A stretch of 64,000 nt of DNA from Thamnaconus septentrionalis. Its lineage: Eukaryota; Chordata; Actinopteri; Tetraodontiformes; Monacanthidae. Location: assembly GCA_009823395.1 (NCBI GenBank), contig CM020514.1, forward strand, positions 162,086-226,085, given 5' to 3'. The translations under genes and the position numbers were made by a program. The number at the start of each line of letters is the position of its first letter. Within the stretch, counting starts at the first letter, position 1. The notes under the pieces were generated by a model. That model saw only the letters and a program-made list of their open reading frames with translations, made no database searches and was not told where the DNA came from. Below are positions 53,400-62,444 of the stretch, piece by piece.

Positions 53400-53524
53400 T
53401 AAAATTTTAACTATATTGCTAGATAAGAGAGCTGCACCTTCCCGGGTGGGATGAATGCCATCCCTCCTAACAAGACCAGGCTTGCCCCAGAAAGGCTTCC
53501 AGTTATCTACAAAGCCCACCGAGT
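53400..53524 (-). pseudogene. L2 ORF1: C-terminal end of SGNH esterase-like domain
   Basis: The minus-strand frame reads VGFVDNWKPFWGKPGLVRRD, GIHPTREGAALLSSNIV. The DGIHPT motif holds the Asp and His of the SGNH hydrolase triad found in ORF1 of L2/CR1 LINEs. The domain is cut off at the 5' truncation point beside a TAAA repeat. Confidence 0.72.
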
Positions 53525-53526
53525 TA

Positions 53527-53557
<31 letters not shown>
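53524..53557. repeat. (TAAA)n tract
   Basis: About eight TAAA/AATA units at the junction between the L2 5' end and the Tx1 3' region. Confidence 0.9.
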
Positions 53558-53559
<2 letters not shown>

Positions 53560-53680
53560 CACACCAGCTGATCAGAGAACACTAGGTTGTCCTCCTGAAC
53601 TGAGCACAGCACACCATCAACAGTCCAAGTCATTAAAAAAGGCTCTCTAACTTTCTATAATAATGAAAATCAATAAGTAT

Positions 53681-54140
53681 TCAGGCCTTGATCGCCCTGC
53701 AACAAAGCAGCACAATGTCAGCGTCCACACTGTCCTCCACCTTTTTCTTTTGACTGATATACACCGTCTTCTTTGACTGGCCAAGAATAAAGTTCAACAA
53801 GTGACACTTTTCTTTCTTAGATTTTCTATATTTAAAACCAAAAATGAAAACCTTGAGAGAGAAAAACTCTCCCACTTTCCTGAACAAGGTGTCTGACAGG
53901 GTAAAAACAGGCAGCAGACGAGAGCACTCAGTAAAACAGTGAACAACAGTTTCTACTGCACCACAGAAAGGACAGGTGTTTGAGACGGCAGTATTTAAGA
54001 CAGAAATAAAAGCGTTCACGGCTAAAATCCCATGCAGGAGCCTCCACTGAAGGTCGGCCACCCTCTTGGACAGGTTTGTAGAGGCTACTCCCCCTCAGCC
54101 AGGTGACTCCAGGGAAGTGGACGGTGATTATGCAGCTTTT
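53681..54140 (-). pseudogene. Tx1-type LINE ORF2, C-terminal domain
   Basis: The frame gives VADLQWRLLHGILAVNAFIS, NTCPFCGAVETVVHCFTECS (C-x2-C-x8-H-x4-C zinc knuckle) and GFKYRKSKKEKCHLLNFILG, then QSKKTVYISQKKK. This is the characteristic C-terminus of Tx1-clade LINEs in fish. It is separated from the rest of ORF2 by the MITE at 54141-54816. Confidence 0.78.
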
Positions 54141-54816
54141 GGGTGAATTCCAATTCCTCCCTTAACCCTCAATCTCAAAATTGCACACTCCCGCGAAGGG
54201 CAAGTGCTGTCCCAATTCTCAGAACGTCAAGTTGAGGGACAAGTTTAAGGGCTGCATCGCCCTCAATATTGAGATTCTCCAGCACCACCCTTGGAAGTAA
54301 GGGCTACCCAGAAGGCATTGTGTATTTTCGCCAAGACATCTTCGAAAAATGGCGATTAAAAAAGCAAGCTACAAATGGAAGTATTTTCTTAGTTAATAAA
54401 GATATAAATATTACAAAACCATTTTATTGTCTTAGTTTAAGACTTTTTTATGGATTATTGACATCGTTGTTGCGTAACATTTATATTCATTTTTACTTTA
54501 CGATGTAAAGCCGGTCCGGCTTCACGTTACTTGTATACCTCATTGTGTAGCGACGGAGGACTACTTCTTTTTCGTCGTCATCTTTTTCGTCTCCTTCTTC
54601 TTCATTGTCGTCGTCTTCTTGACAGACTGGACGTAGCTTTGGCGTAAGGCCGCCCCCCACAGTCTGAAGACGTAATTGCACTTAAGGGGTGTCCCATTTT
54701 TAAGTCACAAGATAGCCCTTACACTTATTTTTGAGGGCCAAGATTGAGGGCCAAAGATTGAGGGTTAAGGGCAAGGGTTGAGATTGAGGAGTTAAGGGAG
54801 GAATTGGAATTGGCCC
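54141..54816. mobile_element. MITE family with GGGTGAATTCC ends, copy 1 (complete)
   Basis: The left end GGGTGAATTCCAATTCCTCC and the right end, whose complement reads GGGCCAATTCCAATTCCTCC, form inverted repeats of about 37 bp continuing into CTTAACCCTCAATCTCAA. Flanking TTT (54138-54140 and 54817-54819) fits a 3-bp duplication, as in PIF/Harbinger or ISL2EU-type elements. The interior carries ATGGCGATTAAAAAAGCAAG, a diverged start codon and first exon shared with copy 2. No transposase. Inserted in the Tx1 LINE. Confidence 0.8.
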
Positions 54817-56785
54817 TTTGTCTGTTTAGCACCTCCACCATCAGAACTGAAAGATCTCTTCCCGTTGTGTCTTTCAGGCTCCGCCCACTCTGTTGTTCTG
54901 GACTGGAACAGATGACGAAGGAGGGAAAATCATCATCCGATTTTGGGGCGATCAGGCTCCGGCTGTAATCCCCCAATAGGTGGCGCTCTTCCCCCGTCAG
55001 GCAGCCTCTCCAGTGGTCCAGCAGTCGGCGGGTGAACCTTTGTGACCTACAACCCAGAGCATCTGCCAATCTTGCTGTGTCCTGTAAGTGGGGACCTGCG
55101 TAGTCCAATAAGGAACCATGAGAATTAATTCCATGCCCTTGAAGGCCTCAGAGACAGCTACTCCTGCCCAGGAGAGGGTGCTGAAAAGGCCTCCATGGCC
55201 TAGAGGTTCATGCAACAGCCAGGACAGGGACTTGTGCAGAATCTTCTGTCTCCTTTGCAACTTCCACACACTTACAAGTCCACGGTAAAACAAGGGAAGG
55301 GAGGAAACAGTCACAGAGTTAAAATCCAATAAAAACACTGACTCCTGTCGACCAAGACCTCCAACACTGTGCAAAGCCAGCCGGGCAAGAGGCTTCCACA
55401 CCAGGTCTTGTGGTCCGTATAGCAGCCTCTGAATGAATTGCAGGCGAAAAGCTGCAGCCCTACTGGCCAGGTGCACCAACCCTTGGCCCCCCTTTTCTTT
55501 AGGGAGAAACAGCACCGCCTGTGGCAGCCAGTGGAGACAATCCAAAAAAAATTTGACCAGTTGAGCTTGGATACGTGACAGCAGACCAGAGGGAGGGTAT
55601 GAATAATGAGGGTCCTTCCCCTAAAAGACATGGAGGGTAACAACCACTTTCACTTCTTCAGTCTTCCCTAAATTGACTCCAGGACACCATCCCAGTTTTT
55701 CTTTAAAACATCATCACTTAAAAACACCCCAAGATACTTCATCCCACCTGTGTTCCCCATCAGCCCCCCTGGTAAAACCAGCTCGGTAAGAGAGCCTCTT
55801 CTGGTAGCAAAGGCTTCACTCTTGTTCCAGTTGACTTTTAATGAAGACAGTTTGTTGAAAAGGTCCATGTTATTTTCTAAAATCCGAATGTCCTCCCGAG
55901 TGTTTAAAACAATCATTAAATCATCAGCATAGGCTGACAGTTTTATAGGTGTGGGGCAATCAGGAAAACAAACACCTGACAGTTCTTTCCTTAACTTGTG
56001 CAGCAGGGGCTCAATGGCTAAAGAGTATAACATGCCAGAAAGTGAGCAACCCTGCCGCACACCCCTCTCTACAACAAAAGGCGCAGCCAGACCGCCGTTG
56101 ATTTTCAGTATACTCGCAACTTCACGGTACAAAACCTGGATGCAGGCTATAAAACCTGGGCAGGGACCGAAAGCTGCAAGCGTCTTCCACAGATATTGGT
56201 GTTTAACCCAGTCAAAAGCCTTTTCCTGATCTATGGAAATAAGACCAGTCGCTATGTCCAAAGAGCTGGAGATGTCCAAAACATGCCAAATCAAAGTGAT
56301 ATTATCACTTATTAACCTGCCAGGCACACAGTAAGTCTGGTCAGGGTGAACAATCTCAGCCATGACCTCTTTGAGTCTCAGGGCCAGAGCCTTTGAAAGG
56401 ACTTATAATGAATTGAAAAAGAAACTATAATCCCTGCAGAGCAAAGAAACATGGCCTCCAGTTTTTCAAGTCCTGGAGGTCTCCCTTCTTTGGAAGCAAG
56501 GTGATAATTGCCCTCCTGCAGCTCTGAACTTCTGAAGCGCTCCTTGAAAACCTCCAACATGTCCTCACCCACCAATATCCAAAAAGTCTTATAAAAATCC
56601 ACTGGGATCCCGTCAATGCCAGGAGCCCTGCCATTAGCCAGGCTCATGAGGGCCACATGAAGCACCTCCAGAGTGAGTTCTGCAGACAGTGGATCAACAG
56701 CTGACGCTCCAATCCGAGGTAAGTCAGGCAGAAAGGCAGATTCCAGTCCTGAAACCTCCATCCACTCAGATTTAAAAAGGTTCAT
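54817..56785 (-). pseudogene. Tx1-type LINE ORF2, reverse transcriptase and thumb region
   Basis: From 56785: MNLFKSEWMEVSGLESAFLP, then NGRAPGIDGIPVDFYKTFWI (motif 0/1). After a break near 56400: MAEIVHPDQTYCVPGRLISD, GLISIDQEKAFDWVKHQYLW (motif A), RGVRQGCSLSGMLYSLAIEP (motif B), IKLSAYADDLMIVLN (YADD), NWNKSEAFATRRG, then WLPQAVLFLPKEKGGQGLVH and RLQFIQRLLYGPQDLVWKPL to about 54997. Catalytic residues remain but frameshifts and two inserted MITEs inactivate it. Confidence 0.82.
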
Positions 56786-56816
56786 ATAAAACTGTGTGGC
56801 GTACCTCAGAATCTCA

Positions 56817-57603
56817 GGGGTAGATCCTCAAAAAAGGGCGCGCAGCGCTAAAATGCGGCGCACTTTGTGGCGGGATTACACCCGCAATTTGCGCCACAGA
56901 TGCGGGTATCCACAAAGGTTTTTGCGCTAATGACATGGAGGCGCAAACACGCCAACGAATGCGGCACCTAAAACAGGTGCGAATGTTGCGGTCTGGCAAC
57001 CTGAGAGCAGTTTGCGCCAAAGGTTGTTCGTGAGTGCATGTGTTTGACAGCGAAACTCTGCGAGGATAAACGCGCTCCTGTGCGCGCCTGGCATTACGAT
57101 GCCTCCTCCGTCTTACCAAGACTGCTGCCATAATGGAAAGAAAGTCAAGACGCAAGACGCGTTTGTCATTGGCATATATACTGTAGTCTATGCCTATCTA
57201 TATATAAGATTTGGGGAGCCATATATATATTTCAGGCTTTTCAGAGAGGAAAGTTTCACGCAGAAGCAAGAAATACTTTGACAGACAGAAGCTGCGCCTG
57301 GTTTTGGCTGGCGGTGTTTGCGTCTGTGAAATTGCGTGCGGACACGAGCGCAAACTCTTTCTGGATCTGCCGCTGTTTGAATGAGGCATATTTGCATAGA
57401 AGGGGGTGTCATTTTGCGCATAATGACTCATTTAAATACATTGAAATGAGTCTGGCGCAACCCTGTCGCTACTTGCGCCTCAACACATTTTGCGCCAATT
57501 TTCACATTTGCGTCCTCTCTGTTAATCGGAATCACCATTTTTGGCGCTATTTACACAGATTTTTTGCCGCAAAAGCCACACAAACGCTTTGTGGATCTAC
57601 CCC
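56817..57603 (-). mobile_element. PIF/Harbinger-type deletion derivative, copy B
   Basis: Starts GGGGTAGATCCTCAAAAAAG and ends CTTTGTGGATCTACCCC, so GGGGTAGATCC.CAAA is an inverted terminal repeat. It is flanked by TCA on both sides (56814-56816 and 57604-57606), a 3-bp duplication as used by Harbinger. Removing the element and one TCA restores the Tx1 frame (E-N-T-E-I-L-R-Y), confirming the ends. The minus-strand frame from about 57131 (MAAVLVRRRRHRNARRAQER) is the same Arg-rich N-terminus as in copy A. Confidence 0.88.
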
Positions 57604-57606
57604 TCA

Positions 57607-58478
57607 GTGTTCTCCGTCAGCGACGACCCATCACCTGAGTGCAGACAGTGGATAGTCTTCCTCTGGCCGTTCCTTCTCTCCAGGCCAAAGAAAAACTTCG
57701 ATGGGGCATTCATCATGGTGGCGTCCATGAAACGGGAGCGAACCAGTGCTCCTTGTGCAGTGATGCCCAACAGGTTAGCTAAAGCAGTTTTTTACTCTTA
57801 AGGGCTTTAACCTGCCCTTGCTCTCCTGTAGTAGGTTCTGTACCTCAGTCTCCAGGTCGTTAAGGGATCTGGTAATGTACTTAGTGACGTTGCGATTATA
57901 TTGCTGACAAAATTGCTGTACAACCGTTTTGCCAAAATCCCACCACGTGGTCAATGATGTGAATGAGGACTTTTTTCCCTATGTGAGAGCCACACAAGCT
58001 TAAAGGCCTCTCTAAACGACCGATCGGCTAAAAGCGCTGTATTAAAATGCCAATATTCACTGGATGTTTTTACATCCTGAATGAAAACAGCACAGTGAAC
58101 CAAGGAGTGATCAGAAACACCTATTGGGACAATATGACAACTTTTAAAAACACTAAAATGATGTTTAAAACAATAAAAACCATCTGGCCAGAGATAAGGT
58201 GTTATTTCTACAGTGAGACCAGGTGTACTGCCTGGACCTGCCGTTAAAACCCCTCCATATGTCTCTTAAGTCGTGGGTCTCGATAAGACGCTTGAGTCGA
58301 ACAGACGAGGCGGGATGAGGCTCCAGGTGGTTCCTGTCCACTTTTGCCTTGCATTTAAAAAAGTCATTCTATTGACAGTGGAGACAGGGGCATAGACACA
58401 CAGCAAGACCAGTCTCTTTCCTTCGAAGATCGCCTTCACCACGATGGCGTGTCCAGCCATGATGTCGTGTGTCTCCAC
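57607..58478 (-). pseudogene. Tx1-type LINE ORF2, endonuclease and linker
   Basis: From 58478: GHAIVVKAIFEGKRLVLLCV and YAPVSTVNRMTFLN (APE endonuclease strands), then LIETHDLRDIWRGFNGRSRQ (about 58290-58230), YNRNVTKYITRSLNDLETEV and SKFFFGLERRNGQRKTIHCL (57700-57640, in shifted frames). All occur in the order of Tx1 ORF2. The 5' end is lost at about 58480, where a 66-bp tandem duplication and TTAGGG repeats lie. Confidence 0.75.
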
Positions 58479-58547
58479 TGACTTTCCTTGAAGATCGCCT
58501 TCACCACGATGGCGTGTCCAGCCATGATGTCGTGTGTCTCCACTGAC
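58417..58547. repeat. Tandem duplication of a 66-bp unit at the Tx1 5' break
   Basis: TTTCCTTCGAAGATCGCCTT...TCTCCACTGAC (58417-58482) is repeated with a single-base deletion at 58483-58547. The unit is Tx1 endonuclease-coding sequence. Confidence 0.95.
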
Positions 58548-58550
58548 TGA

Positions 58551-58569
58551 GGGTTAGGGTTAGGGTTAG
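58551..58569 (+). repeat. Interstitial telomeric repeat, three TTAGGG units
   Basis: GGGTTAGGGTTAGGGTTAG directly follows the 66-bp tandem duplication. Confidence 0.9.
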
Positions 58570-58663
58570 CTGAAGTGGACATTTCAGTTTGATTTTCAGA
58601 GTGATGACACCCTGGAAAAACTCTCCATCATTATAAACTCTCCATCATTTATTCTTTATTCAG

Positions 58664-58835
58664 GTTGGAGGGCTGCAGTTTGTCAGAGCTAAGCTGTGAT
58701 TGGCTCGTCTCAGCTCTGAAGTCCAACCCCTCCCACCTCCGAGAGCTGGACCTGGGTGGGAACCAGCTGATGGAATCATCAGTGAAGCCACTGATGGATC
58801 TTGTCCACAGCAGAGACTATAACTGCAGAGTGTGA
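58664..58835 (+). pseudogene. Leucine-rich-repeat exon of a fish NLR-type gene
   Basis: After the acceptor TTTATTCTTTATTCAG the frame gives [40 protein letters not shown] and [13 protein letters not shown]. This is the ribonuclease-inhibitor-type LRR (about 28-residue repeat, LRELDL.GN.L) encoded by one exon in the expanded NLR family of teleosts, which act as cytosolic immune sensors. An in-frame TGA (58833-58835) falls just before the GAG/GTCAGT donor. No NACHT domain is in the window, so this is an isolated 3' fragment or pseudogene. Confidence 0.7.
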
Positions 58836-59231
58836 GGTCAGTACTGGTTTGGAACCAGTGGATGATGGTTCCAGAACCAAAGCCAGTTGATCCCACAGCA
58901 GAGGTCCAGTGTTCCCTGTCACAGTGTGAGAGGAGGATGGTGACGTCCAGCTGCTCCTCATTCATCCAACATCTGCTGCCAAACTGCTTCTTCTCTCAGT
59001 TCACCACTCAATTATTGATCAGTTCATCTTCATCAGGCCTCAGTATCAGTCCAAAACTCCATGGTCACATGACCTTCATATGTTCCACACTTGACATGTG
59101 ACTGAGAGTCTGCTTCTTCTCACCAGTCACTCCACACCACACCATCATCTCCATCAACAGTCAACGTCTCTGTGATGATGTGTTCAAGGACCGTGAGTCC
59201 TGACTCCTGCTGTCTCTTCTTCTCTCTGCAG

Positions 59232-59288
59232 CTGGAAGACATATTGATGGAGGATGAGGAGGAAAGTGAAGAGAAGAGCTCCATCTAG
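59232..59288 (+). CDS. Possible terminal exon of the NLR-type fragment
   Basis: CTCTTCTTCTCTCTGCAG precedes an open stretch LEDILMEDEEESEEKSSI ending in TAG. The acidic tail and the 400-bp spacing from the LRR exon fit a last exon of an NLR gene. Frame continuity with the LRR exon cannot be shown. Confidence 0.35.
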   Translation: MEDILMEDEEESEEKSSI

Positions 59289-59332
59289 TGGTGGCTGACA
59301 GAACTACAAGTGGAGCTAAACAGCAAGCTGCA

Positions 59333-59863
59333 CACACACACTTGCTGTGTCTCAATTCTGCACCCTTCAAACCGAGTGTCCTCTGTCTGAAGGAAGCGTT
59401 CTTCGAGGACCCAGCCTAGAAGGACGAACCAAACCCCGCCTCCCCGGTAACCACCCGGGACGGTCTAGCCTTCGGTGTATTTCCTCATTGCGTCACCACT
59501 GTTCCCTCCTGCTGGCCAACCCCGGAAGTGACGTTTTCATAGCACCAAGCTAACCATTGGTTCGCCATCTAACGATGCCGTTGGATGATCAAATAAATAA
59601 AAACCCGATGTTAAAACTGAATATTTTATGTGAAATTTAATGCTTAAATTTATATGAAGTGTCTTTACCAGTACATGCCGCAAATATCAGCTGACTTCCC
59701 AGGATCCCACGATGCTTTGCAGCAGCACGCAAAGCATCTTCAGCGTCCTAAGGACTTTTGGGAATTGGGACAAGCCTGTGGCGCAGTGCTATGACGCAAC
59801 TTCCTTTCAAAATGCGTACTTCAAGGATGCAGACCCTGAATTGAGAGACAGCAAGTGTGTGTG
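59333..59863. mobile_element. MITE with CACACACTTGCTGT...TCTCAATTC inverted ends
   Basis: The left end CACACACACTTGCTGTGTCT followed by CAATTC and the right end GAATTGAGAGACAGCAAGTG followed by TGTGTG are inverted repeats of about 26 bp with one mismatch. The interior is about 480 bp, non-coding, and contains inverted GGACC/AAGGA-rich segments near both ends, as in hAT-type MITEs. No target duplication was identified because the flank is itself CA/GT-rich. Confidence 0.65.
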
Positions 59864-60930
59864 GGCGTGTCACGACCTTTGACCCCAGTGGAGCCTGGTG
59901 GCTGGCGGACTGGTTTCTCCCTACAAGCTGCTGTGGTTACTGGGAGAGACGTCCAAGAAGCCACTGGTGGAGCTCAATCCTCAGTGGAAGAAGCAGGACT
60001 TGGAGATGGAGGCCAGAGCAGATGGATCTCAGCATGAAGCCTCCTTTCCACTTTGGATCAAAGGTTCTGGTTGTGTTCCGCCACTTTTCAATGTTTCTTC
60101 TGATCTTGTTGGTTGTTCCTGGTTGGTTGCACCTGGTTGGTTTGTACGCTTTTCTGAATAAGGTTCTTGATAAACATATTCCTTGTGTTGTTTTTACTCC
60201 CTTCAGTCTCCAGCAGGCTTCCTCGGTCAAAAGAAACCAAAAAAATCCACAAAACATCGACCGTCCAATCACAGTTCAGCATGAGATGGAATGGTAGAAA
60301 GCAAAATCTTATTGTGTCTGAAAAAACTGGAAAAAACACAACAGACTATCACCATTGTCTGTTGTTTATTTGTTGGGACAGAATCAGTCTTTGTGGCCAG
60401 TGGCATGTGAGACTGGATCAGTCACGTGAAGAAGGTTCATTAACACACAGTCCATCTGAAAATATAGATGACAAAATAAACAGATTTCAACAAACACTGT
60501 AAACTTCCTGCTCTGTCACTTCCTGTCGTCTTTCACCAGACCCCACAGACTCTTTCCACTGACTGATACAATACAGACATAGAAAATCTACACAACATAG
60601 AATGTTGATTTTCGTTTCCCTCTCATGTCCAAAAATATTTTAAAAAATACTTTTCCAGGATTGCATGGTAATCAACATCTTATCACGGCGTAGCACGAGA
60701 CGGAGCTATTCCAAGCAAAATCCAAAGAAATCCAAAGAAGAAGAAGAAGAAGAAGAAGAAGCGTTTATTAATCCGACATTGGGGAAAATTGCAGGGTTTT
60801 TTTTTTTCTAAAAGTCCTTGAATCAGCCTGATACAGGTAAATGAGCGTCTCCTGTCATCGTTGAGACAGAGTGGAAGGATGTAAACCAAGACTTCCAAAG
60901 GACCAGTGGACCATCAGAAGGTTTGAAGAG
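59864..60930. other. No recognised gene
   Basis: A 146-aa plus-strand frame (59857-60297) and its alternative (59898-60161) have no recognised domain and are probably chance. A CAAG.AAAATC-type motif at 60702-60725 (GGAGCTATTCCAAGCAAAAT) recurs at 61530-61550. An (AAG)n run lies at 60735-60760. Confidence 0.4.
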
Positions 60931-60931
60931 C

Positions 60932-61006
60932 AGCCAGGTATCTCACTGCATCAGCGGAAGAGCGTTGAATGTCAAGGTTGCTGGTTCAAGACCCGGCACA
61001 GGCACC
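60932..61006 (+). repeat. tRNA-like sequence 1
   Basis: GTATCTCACTGCATCAGCGG serves as a D-arm/A-box-like part, and GGTTCAAGACC at 60982 is a B box. The spacing of about 45 bp between boxes fits a tRNA. The acceptor stem does not pair well, so this is a tRNA-derived repeat or pseudogene, not a working tRNA. Confidence 0.5.
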
Positions 61007-61135
61007 TAGTGTTTTCAATTCAAGAGGAGCAATTTGTCATCAGAATTGAACCATGCAGTATTCAGAGACATTTTACTTTTCATGCTGAGCTACGTGAAAA
61101 GTTTTGCGGCTGTTGGAGCTAAAAATGGATCTCTA

Positions 61136-61216
61136 TCTGTTGTTGGGACTCGAACCTTCAACCACAAGAACTATCAGTCAGCCCTCTTCCACCCTGAGCC
61201 ATCAGCTGACTCTTAA
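61136..61216 (-). repeat. tRNA-like sequence 2
   Basis: Minus strand: GATGGCTCAGGGTGGAAGAG (A-box region), CTGACTGATAGTTC (anticodon-arm region) and a perfect B box GGTTCGAGTCC. Flanks are unrelated to classical tRNA acceptor stems. Confidence 0.6.
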
Positions 61217-61280
61217 AGTACATCCACTGCTACATTTATCCTTCGTTTTGGAGCCATTGAACTTCAAAACAGATCTCAGT

Positions 61281-61350
61281 CCATGGTGGGACTTGATCCA
61301 AAAACCTTGTGATTCACAGTCAGTCGTCTTATCAACTGAGCCGTCTGTGG
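61281..61350 (-). repeat. tRNA-like sequence 3
   Basis: Minus strand: ACGGCTCAGTTGATAAGACG (A-box region), CTGACTGTGAATCAC and GGATCAAGTCC, a B box with one change. It shares the CTGACTG anticodon-arm string with sequences 2 and 4. Confidence 0.55.
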
Positions 61351-61635
61351 ACTGATAGGATGCAGCTCCTGGAGAACTTATTTAAGCTCTTCTCTGAAAA
61401 TCTGAAAAACTCTGCATCCAATGTTGTTTTTTTCTAAGCACAAAGAATTTTAAATACTTAATAAAAAATAATAAAATACTGTAGTCAGTCCAAAATGCAC
61501 CAAAATGAAAAGTCCTGTGGTAGCTTAGCATGAGATGGCGCTACTCCAAGCAAAATCTCAACATATCTGAAAAATCTGATAAAATAGTATAAAGTATAAA
61601 GAACAAATATATATAGTAAAAACCTCGTCATCTGG

Positions 61636-61710
61636 TACCAACTGGGATTTGAACCCACATCTCCTACAACCACAGTCAGAGGTTTAGCCTACTGAGCTAA
61701 CCACCTTGTT
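61636..61710 (-). repeat. tRNA-like sequence 4
   Basis: Minus strand: AAGGTGGTTAGCTCAGTAGG (perfect A box), CTCTGACTGTGGTTG and GGGTTCAAATCCC (perfect T arm). The most tRNA-like of the four, but the acceptor stem is only partly paired and no terminator run follows directly. Confidence 0.6.
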
Positions 61711-61946
61711 AGCCTGAGGGCTGTGGAGGTCAATAGGTCACCCTGTTCATACAGCCTATTATACAGCCCACTGCTTCTGGTAAACACATGACTATAAACT
61801 GTTTCATTATATTATACAGTGACCTGTATATGATTGATTTGATGCTGATGATCTTCTATTATTCATCACTGATGAGGAAATGAGTTGAAGAATCTTTGGT
61901 TTTGGTAACTTATTGTACTTTGTTGTGTGTCTGTGTCGCTGCTCCA

Positions 61947-61950
<4 letters not shown>

Positions 61951-61989
<39 letters not shown>
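61951..61989. repeat. (TG)n microsatellite
   Basis: About 19 TG units immediately before the hAT-like terminus. Confidence 0.97.
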
Positions 61990-61992
<3 letters not shown>

Positions 61993-61993
61993 C

Positions 61994-62370
61994 CAGACAT
62001 GCCCAAAGTCTGGCCCCCAGGCCAAATGCAGCCCGTGTTCATGTTTCCACTGGCCCAAAGCCTCTGTCATAATATCAACAAAAGAAGCAATTTTACATTT
62101 CACCAGAGGATGGCAGTAGACTTGTGGCCGGACTCTCGCTGCGTGAACCTTGTATGTCATGACCTTTAGCGTGTTTGCTAGTTTTCGCCCATTGCTAAAA
62201 TGGCAACGGAACTAAAAAAAAGGAAAGTTGACAGCAAGCACCGCCGTTTCCAGGACAAGTGGAAATCGGAATATTTTTTCATTGACATACGGAACAACTG
62301 TGTCTGCCTAATATGCAATGAGACTGTGGCTGTGGCTGTTTACAAGGAATTTAACCCTTTAAGTGCCAAC
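61994..62370 (+). mobile_element. 5' end of a hAT/Charlie-type transposon with BED-like N-terminus
   Basis: CAGACATGCCCAAAGTCTGG followed by CCC and GGCCAAATGCAGCCCG matches the terminal inverted repeat style of Charlie hATs. The frame from 62200 (MATELKKRKVDSKHRRFQDK, then WKSEYFFIDI, NNCVCLICNETVAV) is the start of the transposase, with the first Cys pair of its zinc finger. Homology ends near 62360. The rest of the transposase, including the RNase H fold and dimerisation domain, is missing, replaced by unrelated sequence and the L1. Confidence 0.72.
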
Positions 62371-62444
62371 ATTTTTTCAAGAAAATATTCAATTTTGATA
62401 TCAAGATTTCAAATGGCTGTGACTTGAAATTGGTTAGAGATAAA

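Larger units (their letters stand above)
49466..53525 (-). mobile_element. L2-type LINE, 5'-truncated within ORF1
   Basis: The minus-strand element runs from the esterase end of ORF1 (about 53524) through endonuclease and RT to a 3' tail near 49470 (CAGCGCTAAATCACAACC followed, on the plus side, by an AATAATAATAATAAATAAAC tail). About 4.06 kb. The RT frame is uninterrupted for 563 residues, unusually well kept in this window. On the high-coordinate side it meets a (TAAA)n tract and the Tx1 LINE. A target duplication was not identified. Confidence 0.85.

Noticed and set aside
59857..60297. 146-aa and 87-aa plus-strand frames after the NLR fragment
   Set aside because: No recognised domain, overlapping alternatives in two frames, no splice support.
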